Assembly (NCBI GenBank): GCA_017979445.1
Contig: CM030708.1
Span: 32,864,721-32,928,720, forward strand
Direction of reading: 5' to 3'
Origin: Akebia trifoliata
Taxonomy: Eukaryota; Streptophyta; Magnoliopsida; Ranunculales; Lardizabalaceae
Length of the DNA: 64,000 nt
In this document: positions 32,306-45,646 of the stretch, piece after piece
Position numbering within the stretch: the first letter of the stretch is position 1
Layout: each line of letters begins with the position of its first letter
Position numbers and translations under genes: made by a program
Notes under the pieces: generated by a model
Told to the model about the DNA's origin: nothing
Databases searched by the model: none
What the model saw: the letters and a program-made list of their open reading frames with translations, nothing else

Positions 32306-33118
32306 CATTTGGTGTAAATTATTTTATGAATTTGAAGGTATAGCATTTTTTTTATAAATATTTTTATTTAAAAATAGATAAAAACATGTTAGATAGATAT
32401 GATAGGTTGGTTAACAGTAATTACAAAGCCCATCTTTATCCCTAATCTTGGGTGTTGGTTAAAAGATTCTTATCGTCGAGAGTCATGTGCTAGTGTACAT
32501 GTTCATATATTTTTGTTTGCACCTTTGAAAATATCTAAAAGAGAGATCGTTTTAAGCTTTGGAATTGGGGTGAACATGAGACAACTAACTATGTGGCACA
32601 TTTTCGTTGGAGTTTAAAATAAATCAAGCTCCTAACCAACTCATTTTTTATGTGCCATGCAACTCAATGTGTTTAATCTCCAATTAAAACGTGCCACATA
32701 GACACCATATGTTGCTATAGAAACAAAATAATGAGACACTATTTTGGATCACAACTCTAAATTTATAATACCACCAAACAACTTTAGTTGATATTTATTA
32801 GATCTATATGTAATTTAAGTTATATGCATGTCCCCTATCTTTAGTAAAATTGTACATTCATTTATAAGATTTTTCTTTCCTGCATATTCAAAAAAAAGTA
32901 AAAAATGAAAGATAATAAAATTAGAAGGATATTATTGAAAATGAGAAAAGGGGAGGAAGAGAGGAAAGATAATAAATTGAGGTAACATGTGAACCCCACT
33001 TTACTATAATTGGAGGAAACATTTATATTATCACAAAATTATAGTTGAAGTGAGACCCACTGTTATTTTTAAGTGTGAAAAGGCAATAAAGTGGTTGATG
33101 TAGAATGTGGATTACAAC
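32276..33118. other. Intergenic; TA microsatellite then unique sequence
   Basis: (TA)n occupies 32276-32303. ATGTGGCACATTTTCGTTGG near 32590 faces AATTAAAACGTGCCACATAG near 32683, a possible small MITE. No gene is seen. Confidence 0.35.
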
Positions 33119-33644
33119 TTAAAATGGGTTGGATTTTATCAGAAATTCGAGTGATTTGAATCCAATTTTAGCAGATTTGGCTTCTTCAAACATTTCCAAA
33201 TTAAAATACGAGTTGATGTTCCTTGACCTGAGTCGGAACGAACTCATCCCTATATCCGAATGATATATTATTTTGTATGTTATATATTATATTTTTATAT
33301 TTTTTTAGTTTATCATTCATCAACAAATGAGCATTGGGTATAGCAGTCAAAGCTTCATTTCAAAAGGAGAGGGCTCTTGAGTTCAAATCACATTTAAACC
33401 ACATTTTTTTATAAATTACTTTGTAATTGTTTTAAATTATCCGCCCCCGACCAACCTAAATTAATTAATTCGATCGAATCATATCCAAATAAGGGTTTAT
33501 TGAAAGCGAAAAAATAAAAATAAATAAAAAATAATCAAATATAATTTGAGATAGTAGGATCCAATTCGGATTCGGATTTGAATTAAAAATCCAGATATGG
33601 ATACAGGTAGACACATATCTTACCTGAACCCGACCCATGTTAAG
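33119..33644. mobile_element. Long MITE-like repeat, copy 2 (about 526 bp)
   Basis: It aligns along its length with 14050-14564 in the same orientation. It starts TTAAAATGGGTTGGATTTTA and ends GACCCATGTTAAG. The same inner words occur (ATTCATCAACAAATGAG, GTAGACACATATC). Confidence 0.6.
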
Positions 33645-33899
33645 ACCTAGTGTGGTCCCACTCCATTCTACATGAGTGAGTGAGGTGTTTAATGTTTTTC
33701 CCCTACAACACAATAGAGTGGGACCCACAATTTGTAGTAGGGGTATTTTGGTCATTAGCACTAATAATTTAGAAATGGGCGGTTTTTTTAATGAACCCCT
33801 TGCAAAAGGAGAACATGTAATCAAATTTGAAAATTTTGGCTGTGAACTGAAAATTTAAAATTATAGGGTTTAAAATGTAAATAAAATCTGGATTTGGGG

Positions 33900-34300
33900 G
33901 TCTGCCTAGTAAAATACTCGTTGGCCCCATTTGAAAACTTACTGTCATCTAACCCCCTCCTCTGACAAAGAAGGGACGCGCACCCTCGGGCGTGACTCCA
34001 AAACTATCGTCACCTTCTCCATGCACTCGTGGGCCACGTAACAATAATCTTTGGCCACGTGTACCAACCGAAAAACGACGTGGACCCCTCTATACAGCTT
34101 CAGACATACAGAAAAGATTCCGCCCCTAACTGACAATTTCCGCCGTTAGAGCTTCCGTCATCGTCTGTTGCACAGCTTTTTCTTTTCTATTTTCTCCCTT
34201 TTACCCCTGTTTATTACTACAATTTACAACTATAATCTTTACTTTCACCGAAACTGTCTGTTCAGCCTTTTTCGGCTCGACTCGGCTAATAACTAATAAG
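33900..34300. other. GC-richer stretch with several ACGTG words
   Basis: It contains GGGCCACGTAAC, TTGGCCACGTGTACC and AAACGACGTGGACCC, plus the pyrimidine-rich CTTTTTCTTTTCTATTTTCT. This looks like a plant promoter, but no gene follows on either strand within reach. It may be a relic or belong to an unrecognised transcript. Confidence 0.25.
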
Positions 34301-34865
34301 TGGCTATGGATCTTTATATTTAATTATTTTTTAATTAAGTAAAGAAAAGACAAAAAGTTTTGTTTCCCTGTAGACAGTACACGTTAGTGTTTGGTGTCCC
34401 CCAAACTTCAATGCTCTCTGTGACTCTTTTTTTTTGTGGGGAAAATCTTTGAAAGATATTTTACCTGGTACCCTCATAAATATCTCTTCAACCAAGGGTG
34501 TAGTGAATTTACCGCACTACCCTTGCTTCATTCTTTGTAATTAGCATCATGTTTGGAGAAAAAAAAAATTGTGATATTCTCCATTAGAAATATACCTATG
34601 GTTTTTGAAGTTGAATATTGCAAACTCTTGTTTTTTTTTTTAATATTTAAATTATCATCAAAATAAAATTTATAATTTTTCTATGGATTTTGGAATCATT
34701 TTTTTTTTTTCATTGATGTTCAGATAGAGTTACTCATCCACTCTCATTCAATCATGTTGAGACATTTGAAAGAATCGTGGTATCATCATCAAAGCTTTAC
34801 ACCAAATATTCATGTGTTTATTAAAGACTAGTGATACAAGGAGTGAAGGATCTTATGGAAATGCT

Positions 34866-35062
34866 AGAGATGGAGCCAGGATTTTGTCCACGTGGGGATA
34901 AATTAACGGTGAAAAATTATTGTGGGGACAATTAATAGTAAAAAATAAATTACGGGGGCAATAGTAGGAATTTTTTTTATCTGCTGTTGTTATCTAACAA
35001 TTCAAACTCACTACACTTTGAAAATTCTTGTGGGGGCAAGTGCCCCCACGATAAATCTACCT
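34866..35062. repeat. GGGGCAAGTGCCCC repeat, longer copy
   Basis: It starts AGAGATGGAGCCAGGATTTT and ends GGCAAGTGCCCCCACGATAA. Shorter or older relatives are at 53350-53478 and about 9140-9350, with a piece near 10480. It has no inverted ends and no coding content. Confidence 0.5.
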
Positions 35063-36881
35063 TTAGGAAGAGCTACTTTACCCAATTGAAAATGTAGTTT
35101 ACGCATGCTTCTTCTGACTTGACAACACACAAACATACCTTAACATTTCTTCTAACCCACTTTCGAACTTTAAGATTTTTAGGTTGCTTAAACGAAACTT
35201 TTACACATTTCGACTTTGTGTAAAGCTCAAGGTTCTAATATTGAAAGCAATGAATATACTTTTATATTCTCCATCCATAATTTTATAAGTTTTCCTCCAG
35301 CTTTGTTAGTTCTTTCCAATTGAATATTCCTTCTAACTAACATTGTTATCTACATGCCCAAATAGTTTTAATAAACTTTCTCTTAGTTTATTTTCTACTG
35401 AAATTAATCAATAATTTTCTTGAATGCGTTTGTTTCTAATTTTTATCTGTTACGATCTTTTTAGTCATCCATTTCAACATGCTCATCTATTGTACGCTTA
35501 ATTTATTAATGTGACTCTTCTTGGCCACCCAGAATTTAGTTCTAAAAAAACGGATCGGAGTATGCGATCTTTTTGGATTCCAACGTCTAGAATTATATAT
35601 TTTTTATTTGTTTTCTTCCTTCATTCATATATAGATTGGTACTATTTTAGTTAATTTAATTAATTTTTTTTCTTTAATGTTATATTAATTGCATGTAAGC
35701 TTAATAATATAACTCCAATAGGTTATGAACTCTTTTATGAGGTAATGGGTCTTCTATTGAAATATTTAGTCTCACTTAAATACGATGATAATTTTTTTAT
35801 TTTATTTTATGAGTAAGTACAATGTCAAACATCCATTATATATCAACACAATTATGCAACAATGGTTGATAAATCACAGTGCTTTCCTGTCTCAATTTCA
35901 ACTTATTAAGTTATATGAGTGCCATAAGCGACCTCAGTATAGCTGTAGTTTCATCTTACCCAGTTATATGAGTGCCTAAAGCAACCTTGATATAATAACT
36001 TTCTCAATTTCAGCTTATCGACTATACGAGTGCCTTAAGCGACCTCGGTATACATGCACACATAATGAGACTAAATATTCCTTAGGGCATATACTCATAA
36101 CTTGTCCAGTTGACTAAATGCAATGAAACTTCAAGGTCATGGATTCAAGTCCAACTAATACTTACATTAAGAGATTCTAGTATAAACAATAAAAATAAAT
36201 AAAAATTTCTCTCCTTATATGATAAGAATTAGAAACAATTTTGTATCGATGCAAATGATAGTTTTGTATTATTAATGCGAGGGAGATGAGAACTTTTCAC
36301 CAATTTCGTAATTTTGAACGATAACCAATGTTTGAGATAAGGCAGAGAAGATAATAATGCATGGCTAATGTGATCACTTGTAAGCATATATTTAAAACAA
36401 TACAAAAAACGTTTCAAACAAAATGCAATGTGAGTGGAGGCCTTTAGATAACCCTTTTATGGTAGAGATATATACCTAATAAAACATGCACATATGTTTA
36501 ATATAATATACAAGTTGATATCTTTAATTTATTAAGTTATCTTGATATTAAATTATTTGGATGACATTTATAAATATTATTTGGAAGAGCTGTAACCATC
36601 CACAATATGTGGGTCCGCCACTTAAACCACTCCTTCCTTATCTCTTGTGTCCACAGTACTGTCCAATCCGAACCACCTCTATCTCATTGTACATTAATAA
36701 TGGCAAAGACAAGATGGCCCATCAAAAAATTATTATATTGATATATAATTATGCTAAATTAATCAAAACCCTAACCCTAATGAAACTATCTAAAAAGTTA
36801 GTTTGACAATAAAACTTAAACATCATCATCATAGAAATGTTATCCCGAAAGGAAATTATTACGTTAATAAACTCAATATTA
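35063..36881. other. Intergenic; one possible SINE, otherwise nothing
   Basis: Near 36105-36215 there is a SINE-like piece with CCAGTTGACTAAATG (A-box-like) and ATGGATTCAAGTCC (B-box-like). GAGTGCC.TAAGCGACCTC recurs at 35917-36040 as a short tandem duplication. No gene is seen. Confidence 0.35.
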
Positions 36882-37109
36882 TGAGTGATAGTCCCACATC
36901 GCTTAGGTATCATGACCTTGAACTATACATAAATCTGAGGCAATCCTCACCTTACAAGTCGATTTTGTGAGGATGAGTTAGGCCCGTAGACTTTTTCATG
37001 GTATCAGAACGGATAACTATAGAGATGCAGGAGACACGTTACACGTGAGGAGGAGTATGAGTGATAGTCTCACATTACCGGGGTATCATAACCTTGGACT
37101 ACATATAAA
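36882..37109 (+). mobile_element. TRIM-like LTR retrotransposon remnant
   Basis: The first LTR is 36882-36998 (117 bp; TGAGTGATAGTCCCACATCG to ACTTTTTCA). Directly after it, 36999-37010 reads TGGTATCAGAAC, one base off the primer-binding site for initiator tRNA-Met. A short inner part ends in the purine-rich TGAGGAGGAGTA. The second LTR starts at 37058 (TGAGTGATAGTCTCACAT) and is cut off at about 37109. Small size and lack of protein genes fit a terminal-repeat retrotransposon in miniature. Confidence 0.75.
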
Positions 37110-37113
37110 TCGT

Positions 37114-37239
37114 TGTAGCCCAAGTTAGTATTCTTTGATGAATTTGAAATTATTGTAATCACTCCAAGTTGCTAGTAATATAAATATCTTGACTCAATAA
37201 GAGAACTCTTGTGACTTTTGAGTATTTCCGAGTTGGGCT
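37114..37239. mobile_element. Short element with TGTAGCCCAA inverted ends
   Basis: TGTAGCCCAAGTTAG at the left faces CGAGTTGGGCTACA at the right, 126 bp in all. It lies exactly where the second TRIM LTR is cut off, so it may have inserted there. No target duplication was confirmed. Confidence 0.4.
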
Positions 37240-39383
37240 ACAATGATTAACTCAAATGTCACATGAGCACGTAATTAAACTTGAAAATGGGTAGAATCTC
37301 TTCATGAACAAACAAGATAAGTAAACTGCCAAGTTTTCTTACGTAAGGCACTTCATGTGGCCATCCCATTCTAGCCAATGACAATGATAGGTTATGCACA
37401 TACAAGATATGATCACTCAATATTGGTTTTTTCAAGAACTAAGGTTAATAGTACCCGTAAATGGATTGGTGGATATAGAGGGGATGATCATAGCTCACAA
37501 CTTTTTTTTTTTTAATTATTGATAAACTGGAGTTGATGAGGCCCTTCGAAAACTCACTATCGCCAAGTGTAATTATATGTGAGATCTTCCTCTAAAATTC
37601 TCTGGAGCTCTTAAGGAGTGTCAAGAAAAAATAGGAACATTTGAACTAAGAAACGAATAAAAATAAAACATAAATCACACACAAAAATATAGATTGTTAC
37701 ATGGTTCCCTCAAAATTGAGGTACGTCCACAAATCACTTCGATTCCACAATGAAAAGAAAACTCGTAATTTCATATTACACATTTTTACCAAAACAAGAA
37801 CTATAAATACCCCAGGAAACCTAGTTAGGATTTTACATAATATTAATAAAATTATGAAAATACCCTTCAAAAAATTAACTCAACCAACATGAAGGCGTGG
37901 TTTGATTTAATGTACCTCATTGTTGACCAATATTATTAGGCACCTCAAATGACAACAAGGAGTACTTTCTTCCTCCATAATTACAAAGAACTGATCAACA
38001 TATGGCTTTGATCGAGTTAATTAAAAAAATCCGCGGCTCTATTATTTTCTCTCCAATAAAACTCATACCCACATGTAGAGAAGGAATTGCATAAGAGCTA
38101 AATCTCTTTCACAATCTTTGAATACTTCCACGAGAGGTCTATTTCCTTTTTAATGCTTTTAATTGAGTATAGAGAATCAAAGCAGATTATGATTTGAGGA
38201 ATATCTCACTACTTGTTTATGTTAATGACCAAGTTTATTGAAAAGGTTTCAAACATTCTTATTGATGAATCCATGCTTATTTAAGTTGTTATAATCACAA
38301 TTTAAAATCTTTTCTCACGGCAATATTTTAGTCAAGAAAAGAACCAGTACAGGTATCGACAAAGACAATCTGAAACATTTAATTTCCGAAATATTATTGA
38401 AATATTCAATATCTTCTGATTAATATCTCGGTCCAATCTATGTCGAAATCAGAATATTTCACTGAACCATAACAAAATTCGAACCATGATTGTAATCTCA
38501 TTAGTTTTTTCTATGAAAGTTAATTATCATCTCTTGACAACCCATTATCGCACCACTAAGCAAGCCTGGAACACTGTAACATCAAAAGATTTTCAAACCT
38601 ACTCCAGGTTATCAACAACTTTTGTTTTTTCGCTTTAGTTTGGTAAATCTCCAAAAACATAAATAAAACACCTCAAAAGTTCAAGGTGACCTTTTCTAAA
38701 GTTAATAAAAATGCCCAAGAGGATGAAAGGATCAATGCAAGCAGTATGGACAATCTTCTTAAACTTGAAGAAATGTTTGATGAAGACCACAAATTTAAAG
38801 TTTTTTGGCCCATTTTCTTCGAAAGAAATAGTAAATATGTTTTAAGGAGGGCCACACTCCCATTATCTAAATGATAGAGACTTGCACAACATGTCAAGTC
38901 ATCCAAAAGCTTTCCCCACCTAATCATATCCTCCAATGTCTCATGGCTTACTTGTATTGTGGGTCCAACATGATGGGTCACAGTCTAGAAATTGAACTAT
39001 ATTTAAATTAACTATCAATATGATTTGATTAGTCTAATTGGGTTAAAATAAACTCAAATGAGTAAACAACATGGAAAGACGATTAACCTTGCCCGATCTT
39101 TGAACCCGAACTCTTAAAATTTAGTGATATATACGATGAAAAATAATAATAATAAATCTTAAATCAAGAAAGCATAAGATTTATGCAGTTTGCCTAAACT
39201 TGCATCCACAAATAGGAGCTAAGAGAGTTTCACAACTATTGAAATTAATTATTACAACCTTAACTTATGTACTTGTTGGTTTTCCCATCAAAAACTAACT
39301 CTTCCGAAATAAGTAAATGTCTTATTTTTTTCTTATGTTAAAAATCCCTATTACAATTTCCTTGTGAATCTAAAGATGGGTAT
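37240..39383. other. Intergenic, nothing recognised
   Basis: No gene, hairpin or family repeat was found. Short open frames here show no known motif. Confidence 0.35.
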
Positions 39384-39539
39384 TTGATGAATAGTAACCT
39401 CCGATGCCTTGATTCATCAAAAACCAATCCAATCAATCTGATTGATCATCATTAATTCTAATTGATGAATAGTAACCTCCGATGCCTTGATTCATCAAAA
39501 ACCAATCCAATCAATCTGATTGATCATCATTAATTCTAA
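39384..39539. repeat. Exact 78-bp tandem duplication
   Basis: Units 39384-39461 and 39462-39539 are identical (start TTGATGAATAGTAACCTCCG). The unit itself contains GATTGATCATC-type short palindromes. Confidence 0.85.
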
Positions 39540-42500
39540 TCTAAGTATTTAAGATATATGATGAGATGTATCATAGCAACGATAGAGTGCATCTCGTGTA
39601 TATTACCATTCACTATAAAAAGCTTATTTTACAATTCAACTTTATCTTACTTTACATATTAAATAAATATTAGTAAATATTTGTATTGTATTCATCTCTA
39701 TAATTGTCGGGCATGTCATGTTTTTTATCCATAATTAAGTCATTTCAATGATATTTTTTTTTTACTAATGATAATTTGACGCTCTTTTTTCAGATACCCC
39801 CCATACACTCTCTAGCCTGGCAATTACATAATAATAAATCTTTTTCTTCTGTATCCCAAAGCAAAGGATCTAGGGTTCTACAATGGGGGCGTACAGGGGC
39901 ATGTGAAAAAAAGTGTTAGATTGTCACTTCTACGACATCATCATTTCTCTATTAAAAAAATACGATTGATATATCTATCTTTTTATCTTGTGAGATAGTT
40001 GTCAACAAATGAACTCTTAAGTTTTCTTCTATATATTATTAAATTCTTAAAATACCAAAAAAAAAAAACACAGTTAAAACTTATATTTAATTTAATGATT
40101 TGATTTTATTGTACCAGACATCATGATAATAAGCCTTTGACTTTGATCTTGTGATCCTGACTGTTACCACACTAATAAAGCAAATCAAAATTAAAAAGAT
40201 TTCTAGACTTTAAAGACACTCAACTTCTTAAATGTGGTATCAACTTTATGGGTCCACTTAATATCTATCATATATCAAACAAATGATTATTATAAAGAAT
40301 TGATTTTTTTTCCCTTTTAAGATTGTCACTAACTATAGTGACATATAGGATGGTGGAACATCCATTAACAAAACTTAAGGGCATTTTAGTAATTATAAGA
40401 AGAGAACTTCAATACATGTGCATGTTCCACCCTTCCACTCCACCAAAACCAAAATAGGTGAGGGATTTGTTTTGGACTTTTTTTTGTTTGGTATAATTCT
40501 TTTCTGCAAATTGAAACCTCAGATTTGCTGTAAAGTGGGATCTTCGCCTTTGATGCATCACACTTGATACTGATCGTTGATCACGATCAACAAAATATAA
40601 ATCTTTCGATCTTGATTGATACTAGGTCGACAAAGCTCTCAATTGTTATTGCTAGAGGAAGAACAACTTTCAGGCTTGTACATCCAAACCCAGCCCTTGG
40701 TACTTTTATTTTAGAGAGCCGCTATTGCAACACCAACTTTTACTAATGCCACACCAATTCCTATGTAAATAATTAAAGAATTGCATACAGTTGATGTGCG
40801 TTACTAAAAGTTGGTGTGGCAATAGTAACCCTCTTATTTTAAACCGAATTGCTTTTGTTCAGTTGTGTTTATGTAATTTGGGTCTCTTTGTGTGCTTTAT
40901 GGACTTTATTTGGGGCTAGGATCAAAACAATATAGCAATATTAGTTAGTGGGACCCACCACTCTTGGCTTTGAAACATATTTCTAGCTTCCTTTGTTGGG
41001 TACATTGACCCATCAAATTTGTCCCTATCCTATATGAGTGTGATTGGTGTATGATAAGTAGGAGTGCAACTTGATCGAATTCAAAGTGAGAATCGAATCA
41101 AATCGATAGTTTTGGACTGATTTGAAATAAGTTGTGGCTCTAGATTAAAAAAAATAAAGAATTCAGTTTGATTCTCGATTCAAGGTTTGTATAGAACCAG
41201 GCTCATTGCTACTTTTTATTAGTTAGGACATAGATTAATGATTTTTCTTTATAGTTAGATTAATGATTTTTTTTTTTTTTTTTTTTAATACTCACGATCC
41301 AGAACGGTGTCCCATTCCAATCATAGTCACCAAGTCGGGATTTGGGAATAAGTCGACAAAAGGAAAATTCGATAAAATCGAAAAACATTAGAAAAAAATC
41401 AGGAAAAAATCAAGTTAAGTTAGAGCTATGTAATCGTTCCTACTAGCGGGCGTTTTCATATTAAATTATCAAGTTCCATATTAAACTAGAATAATTAATC
41501 AAGAATTTCCATGGTGATATAATTTTTGTATCCAACCACAACAAGTAACACAGATTCACAACATATTAAAGGTTTATATTATTCAAAATGCAAAAAGGAC
41601 CACAATCATATGTTGCATCCTCATTATTTCACACATTATGCGTGATTTAATTGTGAAGTTTGTGATTTAATCGCAAAGTTCATAAAAATCGTGATTAAAT
41701 TAGTGAAATAAAAAATCACATTTTAATCACGACTTTTTCAATAAATCAGAGATTTTGGTGAGTATGGTTCCAATAACAACAAACGGTGTCTATATGCTAT
41801 ATGCGACACTTTTTGGTTGGAGATAAAACACATTGAACTGTTTGATATGTAGAAAATAACTTGTTGAGGAGCCTTATGTGTTTTATAATCCAACCAAACA
41901 AACCTTAGTTCGATTTGGATTTGCTTGGTTCTACGGGCAATTCAATTCAGTTCTAGTTCTTACTTATTGAAACCGTCCTAGATCAATTCAATTCTAATTT
42001 GGCCTCAAATAGAACCAAGTTATGCCCTTAATCCTAACCATGACATCAAAGGTCTTATGCCCATCTTTTAATATTAAATGATTTAAGAAAATTTTTAAAT
42101 CTTGTGGTGTAAGATGACTACTCCTACCTCCCTCTCCTCATTTTCTCATATCACCCCCTCTCTCTCTCTCTCTCTTCTTCTTTTTCACTATCACCATCAG
42201 TCCTCTACTCTTCTCTTTCTCTCCCTCCACACACACACACACACAGTGATTTGAAAGAACAAAAAAAAAAAACAGAAAATTAGAAGTGGATACAAGTGTT
42301 GTTTTATGTGAGGCTTGAGAGGTGTTGGTGCAAAGAATCTGATATTATCACCCGACTTTTACTAAGAGCACCCAAGATGTATATTAAGCGTGAATATCTA
42401 TTTCCTACTATGACTAAGACAAAATTCCGAATTCAATACATTATTCATTTTTATTTTCAAAACATGCAATCGTCATTTTTCTAACTTACAAACTTGTGAG

Positions 42501-43340
42501 TTCATCATGTTTAATATCTACAAATTTGTGAGTATACCAGTGAATTAGTTGATTATAAAAGTGACAAATTCATTCGAAATGCATGTTTTGAGAATTAAAA
42601 TGAACAATGTACCAAAATCGGAATTTGGACATAAGTTGCGCATCTTTTGAAAAAAATCCCGTATGGTAATTTTTCACGATCTCCCATGGATTGGGGTGCT
42701 CTTAGAAAAAGCTGGTGTGGCAATAGAATCTCCCTAAAATTTATCTGTTAGGTTTTAATATTGTAAGCCCATGAGTCTCAGTGGGCCCAAAAAAGTTTGG
42801 CAGCATCACAGTCCATGTCAGGTGGATCATCAAATTCGACAGATGCATCTCTATCATCGAATTAATATTGCAGATTGATAGTTGACACATGAGTATGAAT
42901 TGACAAAAACGCCCTTCTTATGCTTAAAATTCAACTAATAAACCTTGATGATGGAAACCTACTCAAATCAAAGGCTCAAAATTCCCAGATATGAGCCAAC
43001 ACATTCGTGGGCCTGTGGGCCCAAAATCTTTGGCACGTGTCATTGTCGTAGATGTGATTGAAATGGGTATCAAAGGTCAAGCAGATGCCCTTAGCCATCT
43101 ATTGTCAAGGTCTACAATTGACATTTTATACCAAACAGTAGAGTATGGCTTTCAAATCGTGAGTCAGAAAGTCAATGTGAATCTCCCATCACATTGACTC
43201 ATTTGAGATGTCTAATCTAATATTTTTAAAAGGGTGCTGTGCCCTAAGTACATTTTTAAATTTAGATTTTGTATCATAAATGCCCTTATAAAATTATATT
43301 TTATCAAAATATCTTTTATTTCTAATTTTCAAAATGTATT
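39540..43340. other. Intergenic; a few hairpins and microsatellites
   Basis: CTATTGCAACACCAACTTTT near 40723 faces AAAAGTTGGTGTGGCAATAG near 40806, a hairpin MITE; a half of the same is at 42705. (CT)n lies at 42158-42176 and (CA)n at 42231-42245. Poly-T occurs at 41270-41286. No gene is seen. Confidence 0.4.
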
Positions 43341-43349
43341 TATTACACA

Positions 43350-43445
43350 AATTGTACTGGAGTGACCTCAAGTTAAAATCTCATATTGCACTTCTTGACG
43401 TGAAAGTGGATAAGAATTTTAAGGTTACTTTAGCATTAATCTTAT
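43350..43445. mobile_element. Truncated copy of the 9-bp-duplication MITE family
   Basis: TACTGGAGTGACCTCAAG and CACTTCTTGACGTGAAAGTG match the left arm of the 59993 element, and GGTTACTTTAGCATTAAT matches its right end. The middle and right arm are deleted. Confidence 0.55.
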
Positions 43446-43793
43446 TGCACACGTTAACAAAATCATTTTTGAAAATATGAGATTTTTCTATTTATTATTA
43501 AATAATTAATTATTTAATATTAAAATATTTTATTATTTAAATAAATAATATTATGATTACAGATTATCAATTTAACTTAAAATTAAAAAATTAATAATAA
43601 TAGTCTTACTATATTAACATCCTATAATACTTTTTACCGCATTGTTTGTGTAGAGAATCAACAATTTTCCTCGAGTTACAACTCTTATATCTCGAGGAAT
43701 GCATCTATGGTTCTGTTCGCACCTTCACGTCAATTAATGCATTGTTGTAAAAAGTCAATGTAATATTTTTCTAATAATAGTTATAGATATATG

Positions 43794-43979
43794 GGTAGTG
43801 TTCGACATACAACATCGTGAGACAAAATGTCTTATATGGTTTAAAAGTTTTAGATTAAGTCGATTTTTTGTGAAGAAGATCTCCTCACAAAATATCAGTC
43901 TAATCTGAAACTTTTAAGTCATATAAGACAAAAATGTTGGTTCCATGTTGTCTCCTTAACATTGTTTGTCAAACACAAC
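43794..43979. mobile_element. (TA)n-flanked element with a single hairpin
   Basis: It lies between ATAGATATATGG and ATATATATAA. It carries only one family hairpin (GAAGAAGATCTCCTCAC) inside arms AAATGTCTTATATGG and CATATAAGACAAAAATG. Confidence 0.5.
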
Positions 43980-45600
43980 TATATATATAAAAGTAAAATT
44001 CATTTAAATCAGATTTAAATGAATTCACTCATTTTGAATATTGACTTGTATGAGCCAATGCAACCTTCGTATGTCCCAATATAATATGCTTGGGAGCATA
44101 GTAACCACTATTATTCAATGGGATTCAATTCGATCAATTCAAATGAGTTTTGAAAATTTATATAAATGAGAGTTTTGGATTCTTTATTCCCAAAACCTAT
44201 CAACTTCAACCTCAGTAAAAAATTCAATCTTATCTTGAGATTTAAATATTGAAGATGATAAAATTTTAAGTTAAAAGGATAAAATTATTATCTTATTTAA
44301 TAATAAATTTTTTGACTTAAATCAATTTGTCTTCTATTTAGAAAAAAAAAATTCAAAAATTCTAGAGATATTTGTGACAATGCTCTGAGAAGAATCTCTC
44401 TCTCATCTTAAACTATTCAATAAAAAAAAATTGGTGGAGTTAGGTTTTTGTGAATTTGAGCCTAACTCGCACACCAAAACAAATAAAAAAACAAATTCTC
44501 GCCCTCATCCCTATGAACCACCCATGTGATGTGAGTCCTTACTACATGTCAAACCACATTTTCCAATCCTCCACGTGTCACACTATTACGCTACTATTGG
44601 TGTCTTTGGTTGCAAGATATACTCTATTCCGGAATAAGCTTAAGCTAGAACATCGAGGTCCTGGATTTTTGCAACATCACTGCCAAGGTTACAACGAAAG
44701 CCAAACAATGAAAAATTACTCAAAATTCGCTGCTGGGAAATTATCCAATAGATCACGAGCTACAACATATATGGTGTCCCGCACTCAAATACCGTAGACT
44801 TTGTTTATGGGTCAAAATTGAAAACGCGTGTAGCCTTGTTGAACTCGTGATCCCCGCAGACACATTTTGTCACTTTCGATGACACGTGAACTACAGCAAA
44901 AACGTGGGGCCCACGCAGCGTCACTATTGTCACAATTAGATGGGTGTGACCCCCAATCATAATGTTGACAACCCCACATCTTTGATCAAAAAAGCAATTT
45001 AGTTTGATTGGACGTCCTGTGTCAACGCAGCTAATATTTCAAACATTTAGTTACCATGTCCCATCATACATTCTAGTCTTAGTGAGTCTGATTAAATCAA
45101 AAATACTTAAAAAGAGGTGGTGGTGGGCCATAGAAATAGTTCCCCACACTTATAACCTAACCCACTTTCACAAAATAAAGTTACCAGACATTGTCATAGA
45201 GACGCACCCAACACATCACCATAACCATTACCAAGTTTTTTCATGTTTTAATCACCAATCAAGATGATCAAGATTATGGGGTACACCAAACAATTATAGG
45301 ATCCACAACACATAATCAAAGGACATTTTCAAATTTAGATCTTGGAGTGGATACGCATTTTACTGCCCCATTTGTTTTCTTATTGTCTCAACTTATAAAT
45401 TACATATTAACACATCTCATAAGTCATAAGATCTCATCATCCCAAATATCTCTTAAAATCAAACCCTAAACTTTAATATATTATCAACTATATAGATATA
45501 GATATTTATATATGATAATCATAATTAAAACCCTAACTACAATTTAAAGTAGGAAAAAAAAACCAAAACTAGAAAACCCATTTTCATGGATAATTTGCAA
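43980..45600. other. Intergenic, 3' side of the HIPP gene
   Basis: A GC-richer patch near 44870-44930 holds ACACGTGAAC and AACGTGGGGCCCACG. A short stretch near 44500-44600 also holds CCACGTGTCAC. No gene could be tied to them. Confidence 0.3.
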
Positions 45601-45646
45601 CATTGACCACTACTATCACCACCACCACGGCCTCGGCCACCACAAT

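Noticed and set aside
38673..38981. 102-codon minus-strand frame and its plus-strand partner at 38686-38874
   Set aside because: No recognisable domain, no splice or promoter context, and the composition is like the surrounding intergenic DNA.
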